Part shown: positions 1-8,733 of the stretch, piece by piece | How positions within the stretch are numbered: position 1 is the stretch's first letter | Layout: each line of letters opens with the position of its first letter | Source of the DNA: Billgrantia lactosivorans | GTDB lineage: Bacteria > Pseudomonadota > Gammaproteobacteria > Pseudomonadales > Halomonadaceae | Assembly (NCBI RefSeq): GCF_003254665.1 | Contig: NZ_QHGY01000001.1 | Location: 1 to 64,000, forward strand | Reading direction: 5' to 3' | Length of the DNA: 64,000 nt | Translations under genes and position numbers: made by a program | The notes under the pieces: generated by a model | Seen by the model: only the letters and a program-made list of their open reading frames with translations | Told to the model about the DNA's origin: nothing | Database searches by the model: none

Positions 1-1307
1 AGGCCTTCACCCGCATTCGCCTCGAGCACCTGAGAAGCGACGCCCTGACCTGCGCCGCCGAAAGCGACCTGCCCGAGCTCGCCCCGGGGGGCAAGTTCAC
101 CCTCACCGACCACGACCTCAGTGAGCTCAACCGCGACTGGCAGGTGGTGATGGTCACCCACCACGGCAGCCAGCCCCAGGCCCTGGAGGAGGACGGCATC
201 ACGCAGGGTGATGCGGCAGGGCTAGGGCACATGACCAAGTTCGACAACACCCTGGTGCTGACCCCCGCCGACCGCCCCTGGCGCCCCAAGCCCAATCCCA
301 AGCCCCGCGTCGACGGGCCGCAGATCGCCTTCGTCGTCGGCCCCGAGGGCGAGGAGATCTATTGCGACGAGCACGGCCGGGTCAAGGTGCAGTTCCCCTG
401 GGACCGTTATGCCGAACCGAATACCGCCGGAGCTGAAGGCGAAGCCGCTGGAAGAGCGCCCAGCGCCTGGGTGCGCGTCTCCCAGGGCTGGGCCGGCGGT
501 GGTTACGGCAGCATCGCCATTCCGCGGATCGGCCACGAGGTGGTGGTGTCGTTCCTCGAGGGCGACCCCGATCAGCCGCTGATCACCGGGCGTACTTATC
601 ACGCCGTCAACACGCCGCCCTACGAACTGCCGGCGCACAAGACCCGCACCGTTCTCCGCACCCAGAGTCACCAGGGTGAAGGCTTCAACGAACTTCGCTT
701 CGAAGACCAGGCCGGCCAGGAGCAGATCTGGCTCCATGCCCAGAAAGACCTGGAGCTGCTGACCAATAACGACCGCACCGAAGAGATCGGCCACGACAGC
801 TTCCTCACCGTGCACCACGACCGCATCGGTGAGATCGACGGCGACGAGCACCACACCGTACGCGGCAACTGCCATGAGCAGACCGACGGCAATCAGCACC
901 TCACGGTGCAGGGCACGCTGCACATCAAGGCCGGCCAGGCCTGGCTCAGCGAATGCGGCCGCGAACTGCACATCAAGGCCGGCCACAAGGTAGTGCTCGA
1001 AGCCGGTAGCGAAATGACCCTCAACGCCGGCGGCAGCTTCCTCAAGCTCGACGGCGGCGGCGTGACCCTGGTCGGCCCCACGGTGAAAGTCAACGCCGGC
1101 GGCAGCCCCGGCTCCGGTTCGGGCCAGGCGGTGGAAGCACCGCTGCTGCCGGGCCGGGCGGTGCCGGAGGCGCATGAGGCGATACCGCCCACCGCCCTGC
1201 CCAAGCTCAAGGACTACCAGCTCAGCGAAGCCACGCTGATGCCGCTGTGCGGCAAGCTGAGCGAGACCACCTGCAGCCGAGGGGATTGCCCATGCCTGGC
1301 TGGTTGA
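1..1307 (+). CDS. vgrG: VgrG spike protein of type VI secretion, 3' part only
   Basis: This is the C-terminal portion (about 434 codons) of a VgrG, the trimeric gp27/gp5-like tip of the T6SS needle that delivers cargo effectors. The frame is open from the first base of the window, so the N-terminus lies outside it. The visible part contains the gp5/OB-fold signature ([10 protein letters not shown], then [16 protein letters not shown] and [20 protein letters not shown]). It continues into the gp5-like beta-helix with repeated short strands ([27 protein letters not shown]). The protein ends in a roughly 60-residue Pro/Ala-rich tail instead of a fused toxin domain, which fits delivery of a separate effector through an adaptor. 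The DUF4123 gene downstream overlaps its last 16 bases, so the two are probably translated together. The family call is firm; which effector it carries is inferred from position. Confidence 0.95.
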   Translation, partial: AFTRIRLEHLRSDALTCAAESDLPELAPGGKFTLTDHDLSELNRDWQVVMVTHHGSQPQALEEDGITQGDAAGLGHMTKFDNTLVLTPADRPWRPKPNPKPRVDGPQIAFVVGPEGEEIYCDEHGRVKVQFPWDRYAEPNTAGAEGEAAGRAPSAWVRVSQGWAGGGYGSIAIPRIGHEVVVSFLEGDPDQPLITGRTYHAVNTPPYELPAHKTRTVLRTQSHQGEGFNELRFEDQAGQEQIWLHAQKDLELLTNNDRTEEIGHDSFLTVHHDRIGEIDGDEHHTVRGNCHEQTDGNQHLTVQGTLHIKAGQAWLSECGRELHIKAGHKVVLEAGSEMTLNAGGSFLKLDGGGVTLVGPTVKVNAGGSPGSGSGQAVEAPLLPGRAVPEAHEAIPPTALPKLKDYQLSEATLMPLCGKLSETTCSRGDCPCLAG

Positions 1308-2143
1308 GCCGAATCGGCGGGCGCAGCCAGCGAGTCGATAGCCTGGCCAGCGGCTTCGTCGCCCATCGTTCCGCCTACCTGGTGCTCGACCAGCGCCGCG
1401 CACCGGAACGCTGTGCCGCGCTCGTGGCCCAGCCCGGCTGGCACGACTACCTGACCCTGTTCGCCGGCACGCCGCTGTCGCCGCTGCTCGAAGCCAGTCC
1501 CTGGCTGGTGGAACTCAAGCTCGGCAGCCAGGCCTGGCAGGCCGCCACCGCGCTGTGCCAAGAGCAACGTATCGGCTGGGCCTTTCAACCGGCGCAGGAT
1601 GCCCGCCTGGAAGACCTGGCCGATCATCTGCGTCGCCTGTTCATCCTCGACGACCCCCACGGCGGTCAGTCGCTGGTCAACGTGCAGGACCCCACCGCCT
1701 GGACGGCGCTGCTCGCCGCCGGCAGCGACACCGCCTACGCCCAACTCGTCGGGCCGCTGGGGCAGGTCGTCACGCCAACGCCGCTGCCGCACTGGCAGGC
1801 GTGGCAGCAGGTCGATGAAGTTGGCGAAGACGCGAGCGAGGCCATGGCGCCGCCGCTGACCCATGAGCTGGAACAAGCCCTCAAGGAGAGTTCCCGCGCC
1901 TGGTGGCTGAGCGCGGCAACCGACATGCCACTGCAGGAGCTGCCACCGGAGTGGCTGGAGCGGCTCGGGCGGCTCGAAGCAGCGGGTATCCACCAGGCCC
2001 ATCATCTTCAGCGTTTGCTGCCTAGAGTGCAGCAAGAGCCGAATCCCGAGACGGACTGGTGGGCCCAGGCGACCACCATGGAGCTCCTTCAAGCGGCCAT
2101 GCCGGCCTGGAAGAAAGTCGACGCACTGGAGGCGTCCGCATGA
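1292..2143 (+). CDS. DUF4123 T6SS effector adaptor (Tap/Tec-like)
   Basis: This 283-residue protein resembles DUF4123 proteins, which act as chaperone/adaptors that load a specific effector onto its cognate VgrG. Visible features are the [13 protein letters not shown] start of the domain, the [14 protein letters not shown] segment and the [15 protein letters not shown] stretch typical of the family. The ATG at 1292 was chosen because GAGGGG lies just upstream; a longer reading from 1247 would overlap vgrG needlessly. The gene overlaps vgrG by 16 bases and shares an ATGA overlap with the following effector gene. That places it exactly where adaptor genes sit in vgrG-adaptor-effector-immunity modules. 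The C-terminal third is Glu/Leu/Gln-rich and helical. Confidence 0.85.
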   Translation: MPGWLSRIGGRSQRVDSLASGFVAHRSAYLVLDQRRAPERCAALVAQPGWHDYLTLFAGTPLSPLLEASPWLVELKLGSQAWQAATALCQEQRIGWAFQPAQDARLEDLADHLRRLFILDDPHGGQSLVNVQDPTAWTALLAAGSDTAYAQLVGPLGQVVTPTPLPHWQAWQQVDEVGEDASEAMAPPLTHELEQALKESSRAWWLSAATDMPLQELPPEWLERLGRLEAAGIHQAHHLQRLLPRVQQEPNPETDWWAQATTMELLQAAMPAWKKVDALEASA

Positions 2144-4611
2144 CTCAGGACAACACTACCGAATGGCCACCATTCACGCCCGCGACGACCGCAGGCGGCT
2201 CCATCGCTGGCGAGAGCCAGCACGTATGTCAGGCGTCGGAGTGGGTGGATATCCTCTATCTGGTCGGAACCGGCCGCTTCTGGCTGCTGACCGAAGATGC
2301 CGCCGAGCTTCTGCACGAGGCCGCCCATGAGCTTCATCAGTGGGCCAGTTTCGAGGATCCGGACCAGCGCAACGCCACCCTGTCCGAACAAGCGGGGATC
2401 ATGGAGTGCTTCCTGCCCGCGTCACCGATCAGCTTTCTCAATGAGGCAGACCGTGAGAGATATCAGCGACTCAGCCGGCAACTAGAAGATGTACCGGCCC
2501 GCTCTCGGGACCCGGAAACCCCAATGGGGCAGCGAATGACCGGCGGCTACGAAATGGCGGCCATCATTCAGGAGCAACAAGGGCTCTATCAGGAAGGAAA
2601 ACGCATCGCACGAAGCGCAGGCTACGAAATTGCCGGCGACAGGTTTTATGGGCCCTGGGAAGAGGAGATCCAGCAAGCACTGGAGCGTTATCGCCAGGCG
2701 AGACGTGACGCCGTTCGGCGTCCTCGAGTCGTGCCGCCCAGTGCGGATGAAGCCGAAATGGCGCCGCTGCGTACCTTGCAGGAAGCCTTGGTCGAGTATC
2801 AAGGCTTCATCCAGCGCTGCGAAACGCAAACGCCGAATGCTGCCAGCGCCGAGTGCCAGTTGGCCGACATGTTCACCATGGAACAGCTTCGCAGCGGCAC
2901 CCTGTATGGCAACTATCTGGAAAGCATTCTCGACCTCGCCGCATTGGGGTTCGCCACACCGGAATATGCCTTGGCCTCTCCCTCGCCAGCCGCTTCCCCG
3001 GTGAGGGACGGTATCAGTGGCTTCGACCGCTACAACGACGTGCTGCGTGAACAAGCCGAACTGCTCGCCGAGGTGGAAACCAAGCTTCAGGAGTGGCAGG
3101 CCAGCACCGGCGGCCATACCGCTTTGCCTCTGTTCCTGTTCAGCGACGAGCGCGACCGCTACCAGAGCATGAGCGACGAACTCGATGACTTGCACGAGCG
3201 GGCCAAGCGTGCGACGGAAGCCATGCGTCCGCACCGCGTTCTGTTCTGGCAGGCCGACCTGGCGGACGAGCGCAACGCGTTCGGCTATGAGAAACGTCAA
3301 CTGGACGTGCTGGTACGTAACGACTGGCCGCTGCGTGAATACAGCGCAGCGGGAGGCGAGCGCTCCCTGAGCCATGTCAGCCTGCATGTGCTGATGGACC
3401 GTATGGCCACCGCCGAGCGCAACGCCGTGGCCCCGTTGTTGGTGATCGACGGAGTCCTGCCGGAAACGTTATGGGAGGCGCCGGAGCAAGCGCTCAGCCA
3501 TTGGCTGTCGCTCAAAGGTTGCCACCCCATTGACTGGCGCGGTGCATGGCACGACGACGAACTGGGACTGTTTCAGCCCGAGCGTTTCTTTGCCGACCTG
3601 GACGCCCAAGGCTACGAAATCGCCAGCCTGGCGGACGATGCGACCCGCACGCGCTGGGGCGAGACGCTGGAGCGGATCCTGTTTACCGGGCCGGCCAAGG
3701 ACACCCTGCGGCTGTTCGACGCCAGCGCCCAAGCGCAGATGCTGCGATTGGTGGGAATGACCCAAGGGGAGTTGAAGGACGAAATCTCCGTGGAATTTTC
3801 CGGCCCGCTGCGACTGGCCGAACCGCTCGAAGGCGAACTGGAAACTCACCAGTTGGAAGTCAACGCGGGTAGCAGCGAGGGACCGCTGCGACAGGAGTGG
3901 GATTTCAAAGGCACCTATCATCTGGCACGTGGCGAGGTGAGCCTGGGTGTGCTGGAACTCCCCAAGGCCGACGAGGCCCCACGCGTCTCGGTGAGATTAC
4001 CGGCTCGCGACAACGAGGAGCGCAGCCTGGGCCGCTACGCCTTGCGCCTGGAAACGGTGGCGAAGGGATTCGCCGGCGCCAGCCTGGCGCTCACCGGCAA
4101 GGTCGGCCTGTCGATCAACCGTGACCTGAGTGTAGAGAGTGAAGACCGCGTTTCGCGATTGGGAGTCGGTGCCAACCTCAAGGCTTTCGCCGGGGTGCGC
4201 GGAGGGTTGGAGAGCCGCTGCGAGCTGCGCTGGGAGCCGCCAGAGGACATCGCGATGCGCGCGCCGATGCATCAGGCGATTGACGCCTTCACCCGGCGCA
4301 ACCAGCTGAGGCAACTGCAGGAGTGGCGCAGCCTGGGCATGGTCAAGGGCAGCCTCGAAAGCGGCAAGGGCAAAGGCTTCGAACTCGACTACCAGCTTGG
4401 CATCCACAACGGCAAGTTCGTGCTGCGTGCCAAGGCAGCGCTGTTCTTCGGCCCGGTGCGAGTGGCAGTGTGGGCATGGAGCTGGATAACCGCCATCTGG
4501 ATCTGTGGCTTACCATGCTGCATCGTGACCTGGTGGCCAACGGCTACGAACACCTGGACTGGCTGGACGAAGAAGCCTTCGAGGAATTCAGCAATCTGGG
4601 CTATGTCCTGA
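2140..4611 (+). CDS. T6SS cargo effector, N-terminal part of a frameshifted gene
   Basis: This is the first 770 or so true codons of a large effector that follows the DUF4123 adaptor with an ATGA overlap; the ATG at 2140 was chosen for that coupling. The N-terminal 350 residues are helical and charged (for example YERYQRLSRQLED-type segments). About residues 500-770 are beta-rich and Gly/Glu-rich, with repeated short strands. I recognise no catalytic signature of known T6SS lipases, peptidases or nucleases, so the toxic activity is unknown. After LFFGP (codon near 4452) the frame turns into unrelated Trp-rich residues and stops at 4611. The natural continuation (GASGSVGMELDNRHLDLWL) sits in the next frame. 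A single missing C in the CCC run at 4452-4454 explains this exactly. The full-length product would be about 1030 residues. It may be a decayed gene or a sequencing error. Confidence 0.75.
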   Translation: MTQDNTTEWPPFTPATTAGGSIAGESQHVCQASEWVDILYLVGTGRFWLLTEDAAELLHEAAHELHQWASFEDPDQRNATLSEQAGIMECFLPASPISFLNEADRERYQRLSRQLEDVPARSRDPETPMGQRMTGGYEMAAIIQEQQGLYQEGKRIARSAGYEIAGDRFYGPWEEEIQQALERYRQARRDAVRRPRVVPPSADEAEMAPLRTLQEALVEYQGFIQRCETQTPNAASAECQLADMFTMEQLRSGTLYGNYLESILDLAALGFATPEYALASPSPAASPVRDGISGFDRYNDVLREQAELLAEVETKLQEWQASTGGHTALPLFLFSDERDRYQSMSDELDDLHERAKRATEAMRPHRVLFWQADLADERNAFGYEKRQLDVLVRNDWPLREYSAAGGERSLSHVSLHVLMDRMATAERNAVAPLLVIDGVLPETLWEAPEQALSHWLSLKGCHPIDWRGAWHDDELGLFQPERFFADLDAQGYEIASLADDATRTRWGETLERILFTGPAKDTLRLFDASAQAQMLRLVGMTQGELKDEISVEFSGPLRLAEPLEGELETHQLEVNAGSSEGPLRQEWDFKGTYHLARGEVSLGVLELPKADEAPRVSVRLPARDNEERSLGRYALRLETVAKGFAGASLALTGKVGLSINRDLSVESEDRVSRLGVGANLKAFAGVRGGLESRCELRWEPPEDIAMRAPMHQAIDAFTRRNQLRQLQEWRSLGMVKGSLESGKGKGFELDYQLGIHNGKFVLRAKAALFFGPVRVAVWAWSWITAIWICGLPCCIVTWWPTATNTWTGWTKKPSRNSAIWAMS

Positions 4612-5243
4612 CCCTGACACTATTGAACACCGGACTGCTTCTGGCCCAAGGGCGAGAGTGGTTCCGGAGCCTGCGCCACGAGCTCAGCCGCTCGGAGCGG
4701 GCTGGGCCGATTGCCTATGTCCTGGCCACCCGTGATGACGAAGAGGATTTGAAGCGCATGAGCGCCTGGGTACAGCAGATGACCCCTGAAGCGCTTGGAT
4801 CGCTCCTCTTCTTGCTGAGCAGTACACCACAGGACTTCTCAGTGGACGCGATTGCCGATCGGCAGACCATGGTCAGCTTAGGTGGGAATGACAGCCCTAC
4901 ATTCAGCGAAGACCAGGCTCTCGATTACCAGCAGATCGCCATCGCCAACTGTCTGGAATGGATCGTGGATGGCATGAGGCGCAATGTGTACGGCCGTAGG
5001 CCCGAAAGCGGGGCACACCCCGCCCAGCTACTGTTCACCAAGGCCGTGGCTCGAATGACTGTTAATGGACGGCGGACGACAAATTTTTCAAATTTAGACT
5101 ACCAGAATAACAGGTATAAATTAGATGAATTTATGGGGCGTAACTCTGGCACGGGCAGCCTTGACTCGGCTGATGCACGAGTAAATTATAGCTCATACGC
5201 TTCCCAGCTCAAAATTAACATGCCCTCAGGGGCTCGGTCATAG
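4476..5243 (+). CDS. T6SS cargo effector, C-terminal part after the frameshift
   Basis: This continues the effector in another frame. The coding sense is good from GASGSVG (about 4455) onward; the ATG at 4476 is only the first convenient start codon, not a likely real one. It holds the motif HLDWLDEEAFEEFSNLGY, a hydrophobic helix (VLTLTLLNTGLLLAQG) and a helical region to about residue 170. A short Asn/Tyr/Ser-rich tail follows, encoded by distinctly AT-rich DNA (about 5085-5215). The abrupt composition change at the 3' end suggests that the toxin tip was exchanged by recombination, as in polymorphic toxins. The Sel1-repeat gene starts 12 bases after the stop. I do not recognise the toxin fold. 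If the frameshift is real, this segment is probably not made. Confidence 0.6.
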   Translation: MELDNRHLDLWLTMLHRDLVANGYEHLDWLDEEAFEEFSNLGYVLTLTLLNTGLLLAQGREWFRSLRHELSRSERAGPIAYVLATRDDEEDLKRMSAWVQQMTPEALGSLLFLLSSTPQDFSVDAIADRQTMVSLGGNDSPTFSEDQALDYQQIAIANCLEWIVDGMRRNVYGRRPESGAHPAQLLFTKAVARMTVNGRRTTNFSNLDYQNNRYKLDEFMGRNSGTGSLDSADARVNYSSYASQLKINMPSGARS

Positions 5244-5255
5244 GAAAAAGGATTT

Positions 5256-6239
5256 ATGTCAATGATCAACGCCCTGCTAGGCTTCGCCCTGGCTCTATTT
5301 CCACTGACAGGATGGGCTCTATTAAGCGAAAGTGAGCAGGCGGCTAAAGATCAGGGCATGCAGCTTTATAACCTTCATAAGCGCGCATCAGCCATCCCCT
5401 ATTTGGAAGTAGCGGCTGACGCTGGCGACGTTGAGGCGATGTACTATCTAGGGGAAGCTCACCGCTTGCGTCATATGGGTATGACCCGTGAAGCTCTGGA
5501 TTGGTATCACTTGGCTGCCCAAGAGGGCGACCCCTATGCCATGCTGCGTCTCGAATCAGGCAATGTATGCAAGCTCGGGGACGTATGTCCTGAAGCAGGA
5601 GACAATTGGGCTGAGAGTGCACTTAGCATCGTCCTACCCCAAGCCGAAGACGGCGATGCCGAAGCAATGGGAACGCTATTTCATGTGTACCTTGCCCTTG
5701 GTGAACATACCGAAGCGGTAGATTGGCTGAAAAGTGCTGCAGAAGCTCGCGACCCAGCGTCTCAATATATGCTAGGTATAATTATTCAAGAGGATGAGGG
5801 CTATATCCCGGACGAAGAAGAGCGTCTCAGAACAGCAGAGCACTGGCTGCAAGATGCTGCCGATCAAGGTTCTGTCCCTGCAATGGATCGCTTGGCGATG
5901 GTCATGAGGCAACAGGGACGTGATGAAGAAGCTTGGACATGGCTTGTCAAGGCATCTGAAGGGGGGCACAAAAGCGCAAGAGGAAATATAGGCTGGTGTC
6001 TACTTAACCGTGAGGAGCGAGGAGAAGACTTCTGTCCTCCTGAAGAAGATCGAGTTAAAGGATGGGCGATATTGTTCTCTATTCATCAAGAAACGGGTGA
6101 CAGAACTTCAAGAAATATTATGTCCAGGAATAGAGAAAGACTTACCGAAGAAGAAGTTGAAGAGGCTGAAGCCTTAGCACAAGATTGGCTGGATAAGGGG
6201 CCGCCTATTTCTGAGTATCCACCCAGATACGGCTTCTGA
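5256..6239 (+). CDS. Secreted Sel1-repeat protein, probable T6SS immunity protein
   Basis: This 327-residue protein has a signal peptide (hydrophobic core LLGFALALFPLTGWA, cleavage near residue 21). Tandem Sel1-type helical repeats follow, recognisable by DVEAMYYLGEAH, DPYAMLRL, DAEAMGTLFHVYLA, DPASQYMLGIII, SVPAMDRLAMVM and KSARGNIGWCL. Sel1 repeats are protein-binding solenoids. Periplasmic Sel1 proteins are known immunity partners of several T6SS effectors, notably phospholipase types. The position directly after the effector and the export signal support immunity against a toxin acting in the periplasm. That function is inferred. The ATG at 5256 follows GGAAAAAGGA at good spacing. GC content is lower than in the surrounding core genes. 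Confidence 0.8.
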   Translation: MSMINALLGFALALFPLTGWALLSESEQAAKDQGMQLYNLHKRASAIPYLEVAADAGDVEAMYYLGEAHRLRHMGMTREALDWYHLAAQEGDPYAMLRLESGNVCKLGDVCPEAGDNWAESALSIVLPQAEDGDAEAMGTLFHVYLALGEHTEAVDWLKSAAEARDPASQYMLGIIIQEDEGYIPDEEERLRTAEHWLQDAADQGSVPAMDRLAMVMRQQGRDEEAWTWLVKASEGGHKSARGNIGWCLLNREERGEDFCPPEEDRVKGWAILFSIHQETGDRTSRNIMSRNRERLTEEEVEEAEALAQDWLDKGPPISEYPPRYGF

Positions 6240-6454
6240 TGTCGTCACGTATCGGAATAGGGGCGCTCGCTGTGCTACTGCTCAGCCCGGCTAGCGGCTG
6301 GGCAGTGAATGCCGAGACCTTGGCCAAGGACGAGGATGCGGACTCAGCCTTTCCCCGGCCCCTGCCACACCCGCAGCCGGCCCAGCCAGGTCAGCTCGTG
6401 GGAGGCTTGCCGCAATTCCTGGGCGGCATCTTCCAGGCTCTGTTGGGGCGGTAG
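6239..6454 (+). pseudogene. Truncated second Sel1-type gene: signal-peptide stub
   Basis: The start codon overlaps the previous stop by one base (TGATG). The first 34 or so residues form a convincing signal peptide ending SGWAVNAETLAKDEDAD, which matches the layout of the upstream protein (TGWALLSESEQAAKDQG). From about base 6340 the reading frame runs through the antisense of the cation-efflux gene (Pro-rich PRPLPHPQPAQP) and is no longer plausible protein. This looks like a paralogous immunity gene cut off by recombination at about 6335-6345, the edge of the T6SS accessory region. It probably makes no functional product. Confidence 0.5.
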
Positions 6455-7519
6455 CTCGCTCACGTAGACCGAGACATCGATCTGTTCGGCCAGGTAGTGC
6501 AGGTCGAGGGCAACGCGGTCCTGCCAGACGGGACAATCCTGCCAGGCCTCGTCGAGCATGCTCTCCACATCCTGGCGCAGCGGCAGGCCGGGGCGCAGGC
6601 TGTGTTCGATCTGGTCCGAATCGTCCTCGGGGTCGATATGGAAGGTCACGTCGGCCAGTTCGGGGTAGGCGTTGCGCAGCTGCCGGCTGACCGCATTGCC
6701 GATCTCGTGGGCCTCGGAAACGGTCAGCCGGGGCGGCACCACGATATGCAGGTCGAGCACCACGTGGCTGCCCACCGAGCGGGTGCGCAGGTCGTGGACG
6801 CTGTCCACCCCGGGCACCGCTTCGGCGATGGCCTTCATCTGCACCTGGTCGTTCTCGGGCAGGGCGGTGTCGATCAGCTCGCGACCCGATTCCCACAGCA
6901 GCCGCCAGCCCACCTGGCCGACCATGATGCCGACGATGATGGCGGCCACCGCATCGACCCAGCCGGCGCCGAGCTGTGCCGCCACCAGGCCGACCAGCAC
7001 CACGCCGGTGGAGAGCGCGTCCGAACGCGAATGCCAGGCGTTGGCCTCGAGCAGCCGCGAGCGGATGCGCCTGGCCACGACCATGGTGTAGCGGAAGATC
7101 CACTCCTTGGCGGCCAGGGAGAACACGGCCACGCCGATGGCCCACAGCCCGGGGGCGGGGATGGGCTCGCCGGCCAGCAGGCGGGTGAGGCTGGCCCAGG
7201 CGATGCCGCCGGCCACGAAGATCAATACGCTGCCCAGCCAGAGCGTCGCCAGGGTCTCGATCCGGCCATGGCCGTAGGGGTGGTCGCTGTCCGGCGCCTG
7301 GCGGCCGAAGTGGGTCGCCGCCATCACGAAGCCATCGGTGACCAGGTCGGAAAAGGAGTGGATGCCATCCGCGATCAGGGCGGCGGAGCCGACCACCCAG
7401 CCGGCCACGATCTTGAGCAGCCCGACCGTCAGGTCTATCACGGCGCCGATCAAGGTGACCCGATGCGCTTCTCGCGCCTGGGCGCCGCGGTCGGGTGGCA
7501 GGTGGGCGGGGGCATTCAT
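6344..7519 (-). CDS. Cation diffusion facilitator (CDF) efflux transporter
   Basis: This 391-residue inner-membrane protein belongs to the CDF family, proton antiporters that export Zn, Fe or related divalent cations. It has six predicted transmembrane segments. The CDF metal-site motifs are visible in TM2 (ADGIHSFSDLVTDG) and TM5 (AWHSRSDALSTG), followed by the cytoplasmic domain (VDSVHDLRTRSVG, LDLHIVVPPRLTVSEAH). After the usual domain, an extra C-terminal segment of about 90 residues contains DPEDDSDQIEH. The ATG at 7519 was chosen because it overlaps the stop of the upstream acyltransferase gene (ATGA), giving coupled translation in the order rdgC-acyltransferase-efflux. Metal specificity cannot be read from the sequence. 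Confidence 0.92.
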   Translation of the reverse strand: MNAPAHLPPDRGAQAREAHRVTLIGAVIDLTVGLLKIVAGWVVGSAALIADGIHSFSDLVTDGFVMAATHFGRQAPDSDHPYGHGRIETLATLWLGSVLIFVAGGIAWASLTRLLAGEPIPAPGLWAIGVAVFSLAAKEWIFRYTMVVARRIRSRLLEANAWHSRSDALSTGVVLVGLVAAQLGAGWVDAVAAIIVGIMVGQVGWRLLWESGRELIDTALPENDQVQMKAIAEAVPGVDSVHDLRTRSVGSHVVLDLHIVVPPRLTVSEAHEIGNAVSRQLRNAYPELADVTFHIDPEDDSDQIEHSLRPGLPLRQDVESMLDEAWQDCPVWQDRVALDLHYLAEQIDVSVYVSELPPQQSLEDAAQELRQASHELTWLGRLRVWQGPGKG

Positions 7520-8733
7520 GACGACATGTCGCTGCCTGCGAGCAGCGCTGCCTTGTGCCGCACGGGGTTGGCGTACTGGGCCAGCCACCAGTCGCGGAGC
7601 TCGGTGGGAACCTCGTTCAGGCGCGCCTGGAAGCGTGCCCGGTCGACGTCGCTGACCTCGCTCATGTCCAGCAGCTCGGGCGCGTCGCCCAGCGCTTCCA
7701 GGGCCAGGTAGTGGCTGGGGAAGAGGTGATACCCCCCGACCACCTGGCGGTCGATCTCCGCGGCCACCGCTTCCGGGGTGTCGAAGCCGGTGCCGAGGGG
7801 CTCGCCGAAACGCAGCTCCACGCGCCCCTTGTGGCCGGTGATGCCCGCCACGATGGAGCTGATGTCCTCGAACTCGCTCTTCTCGTAGCTGCCATGGTTG
7901 TGAATAGCGTGCAGTTCACGCGCCTTCTGCAGGTCGCAGGGGTCGTATTCGTAGCTGATCGAGACCGGCACCATGCGCAGCTCGGCGATGGCATCGCCGA
8001 TGGGGGCGCTGCGGTCCTCCTGGCGCCGAGCCATGGTCAGCATCTTGATGATCGCCGTGTCGGTACGGTCGATGCCGTCCTTGGCGCGTCCCTCGCGCTG
8101 GGCCATCCAGATGGAATGGTTGTCCTCGGTGATCGAGTGGCGTATGTAGCTCGAGAGATTCTGGTAGGCCGCCAGCATGGCGCGCTTGCCGCGCAGGGCG
8201 CGCGGCACGATGAAGCTCTTGTTGAGCCGCATCAGGTCGGTCACGTAGGGCTTCTTGAGCAGGTTGTCGCCGATGGCGATTCGCACGGTGTCGCGTCCCG
8301 CCCGGTGCAGGGCGTAGTTGACGAAGGCCGGGTCCAGCGAGATGTCGCGATGGTTGCCGATGAACAGGTAGGCGGTATCGGGATTCAGCCGCTCCAGCCC
8401 CTCGACGCGGAAATCGTCGGTGGAGGTGCGGATCATGCGCTCCATGTAGTGGGCCACGCGCATCTGGAAGTCGTGCACGCTGGCCACGTCGCGCGTCTCG
8501 CGGCGAATCACGTAGGAAGCCAGGGCGCGAGCCAGCCAGGGCAGCGTTCGGCTAAGGCGTGGCAGCCGGTAGCGGGTCAGGGCGTCGAGCAGTTCGCGGT
8601 TGCTGGCCAGGTTCGCCAATACCGCCGCCACCTCGTCGTCCCGATAGGGGCGTATGTCGGCCCAGGGATCCGTTGCAGTCGTACCTGTCGCGGTGTCGGT
8701 CATCGGTGTGTCTTGGTTGCCGGGTGGTATCAT
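7516..8733 (-). CDS. PlsC-like glycerol-phosphate acyltransferase family protein
   Basis: This 405-residue protein belongs to the glycerolipid acyltransferase superfamily, which transfers acyl chains to (lyso)glycerol-phosphate. The core motif is GNHRDISLDPAF, with H128 and D134. The spacing is one residue longer than classical HX4D, or D130 could serve instead. Downstream are the motif equivalents SFIVPRALRGKR, IWMAQREGRAKDG and MVPVSISYEYDP. No clear membrane anchor is seen. The start at 8733 overlaps the rdgC stop (ATGA); an internal ATG at 8703 is possible. Substrate and physiological role are not determinable here. Confidence 0.85.
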   Translation of the reverse strand: MIPPGNQDTPMTDTATGTTATDPWADIRPYRDDEVAAVLANLASNRELLDALTRYRLPRLSRTLPWLARALASYVIRRETRDVASVHDFQMRVAHYMERMIRTSTDDFRVEGLERLNPDTAYLFIGNHRDISLDPAFVNYALHRAGRDTVRIAIGDNLLKKPYVTDLMRLNKSFIVPRALRGKRAMLAAYQNLSSYIRHSITEDNHSIWMAQREGRAKDGIDRTDTAIIKMLTMARRQEDRSAPIGDAIAELRMVPVSISYEYDPCDLQKARELHAIHNHGSYEKSEFEDISSIVAGITGHKGRVELRFGEPLGTGFDTPEAVAAEIDRQVVGGYHLFPSHYLALEALGDAPELLDMSEVSDVDRARFQARLNEVPTELRDWWLAQYANPVRHKAALLAGSDMSS

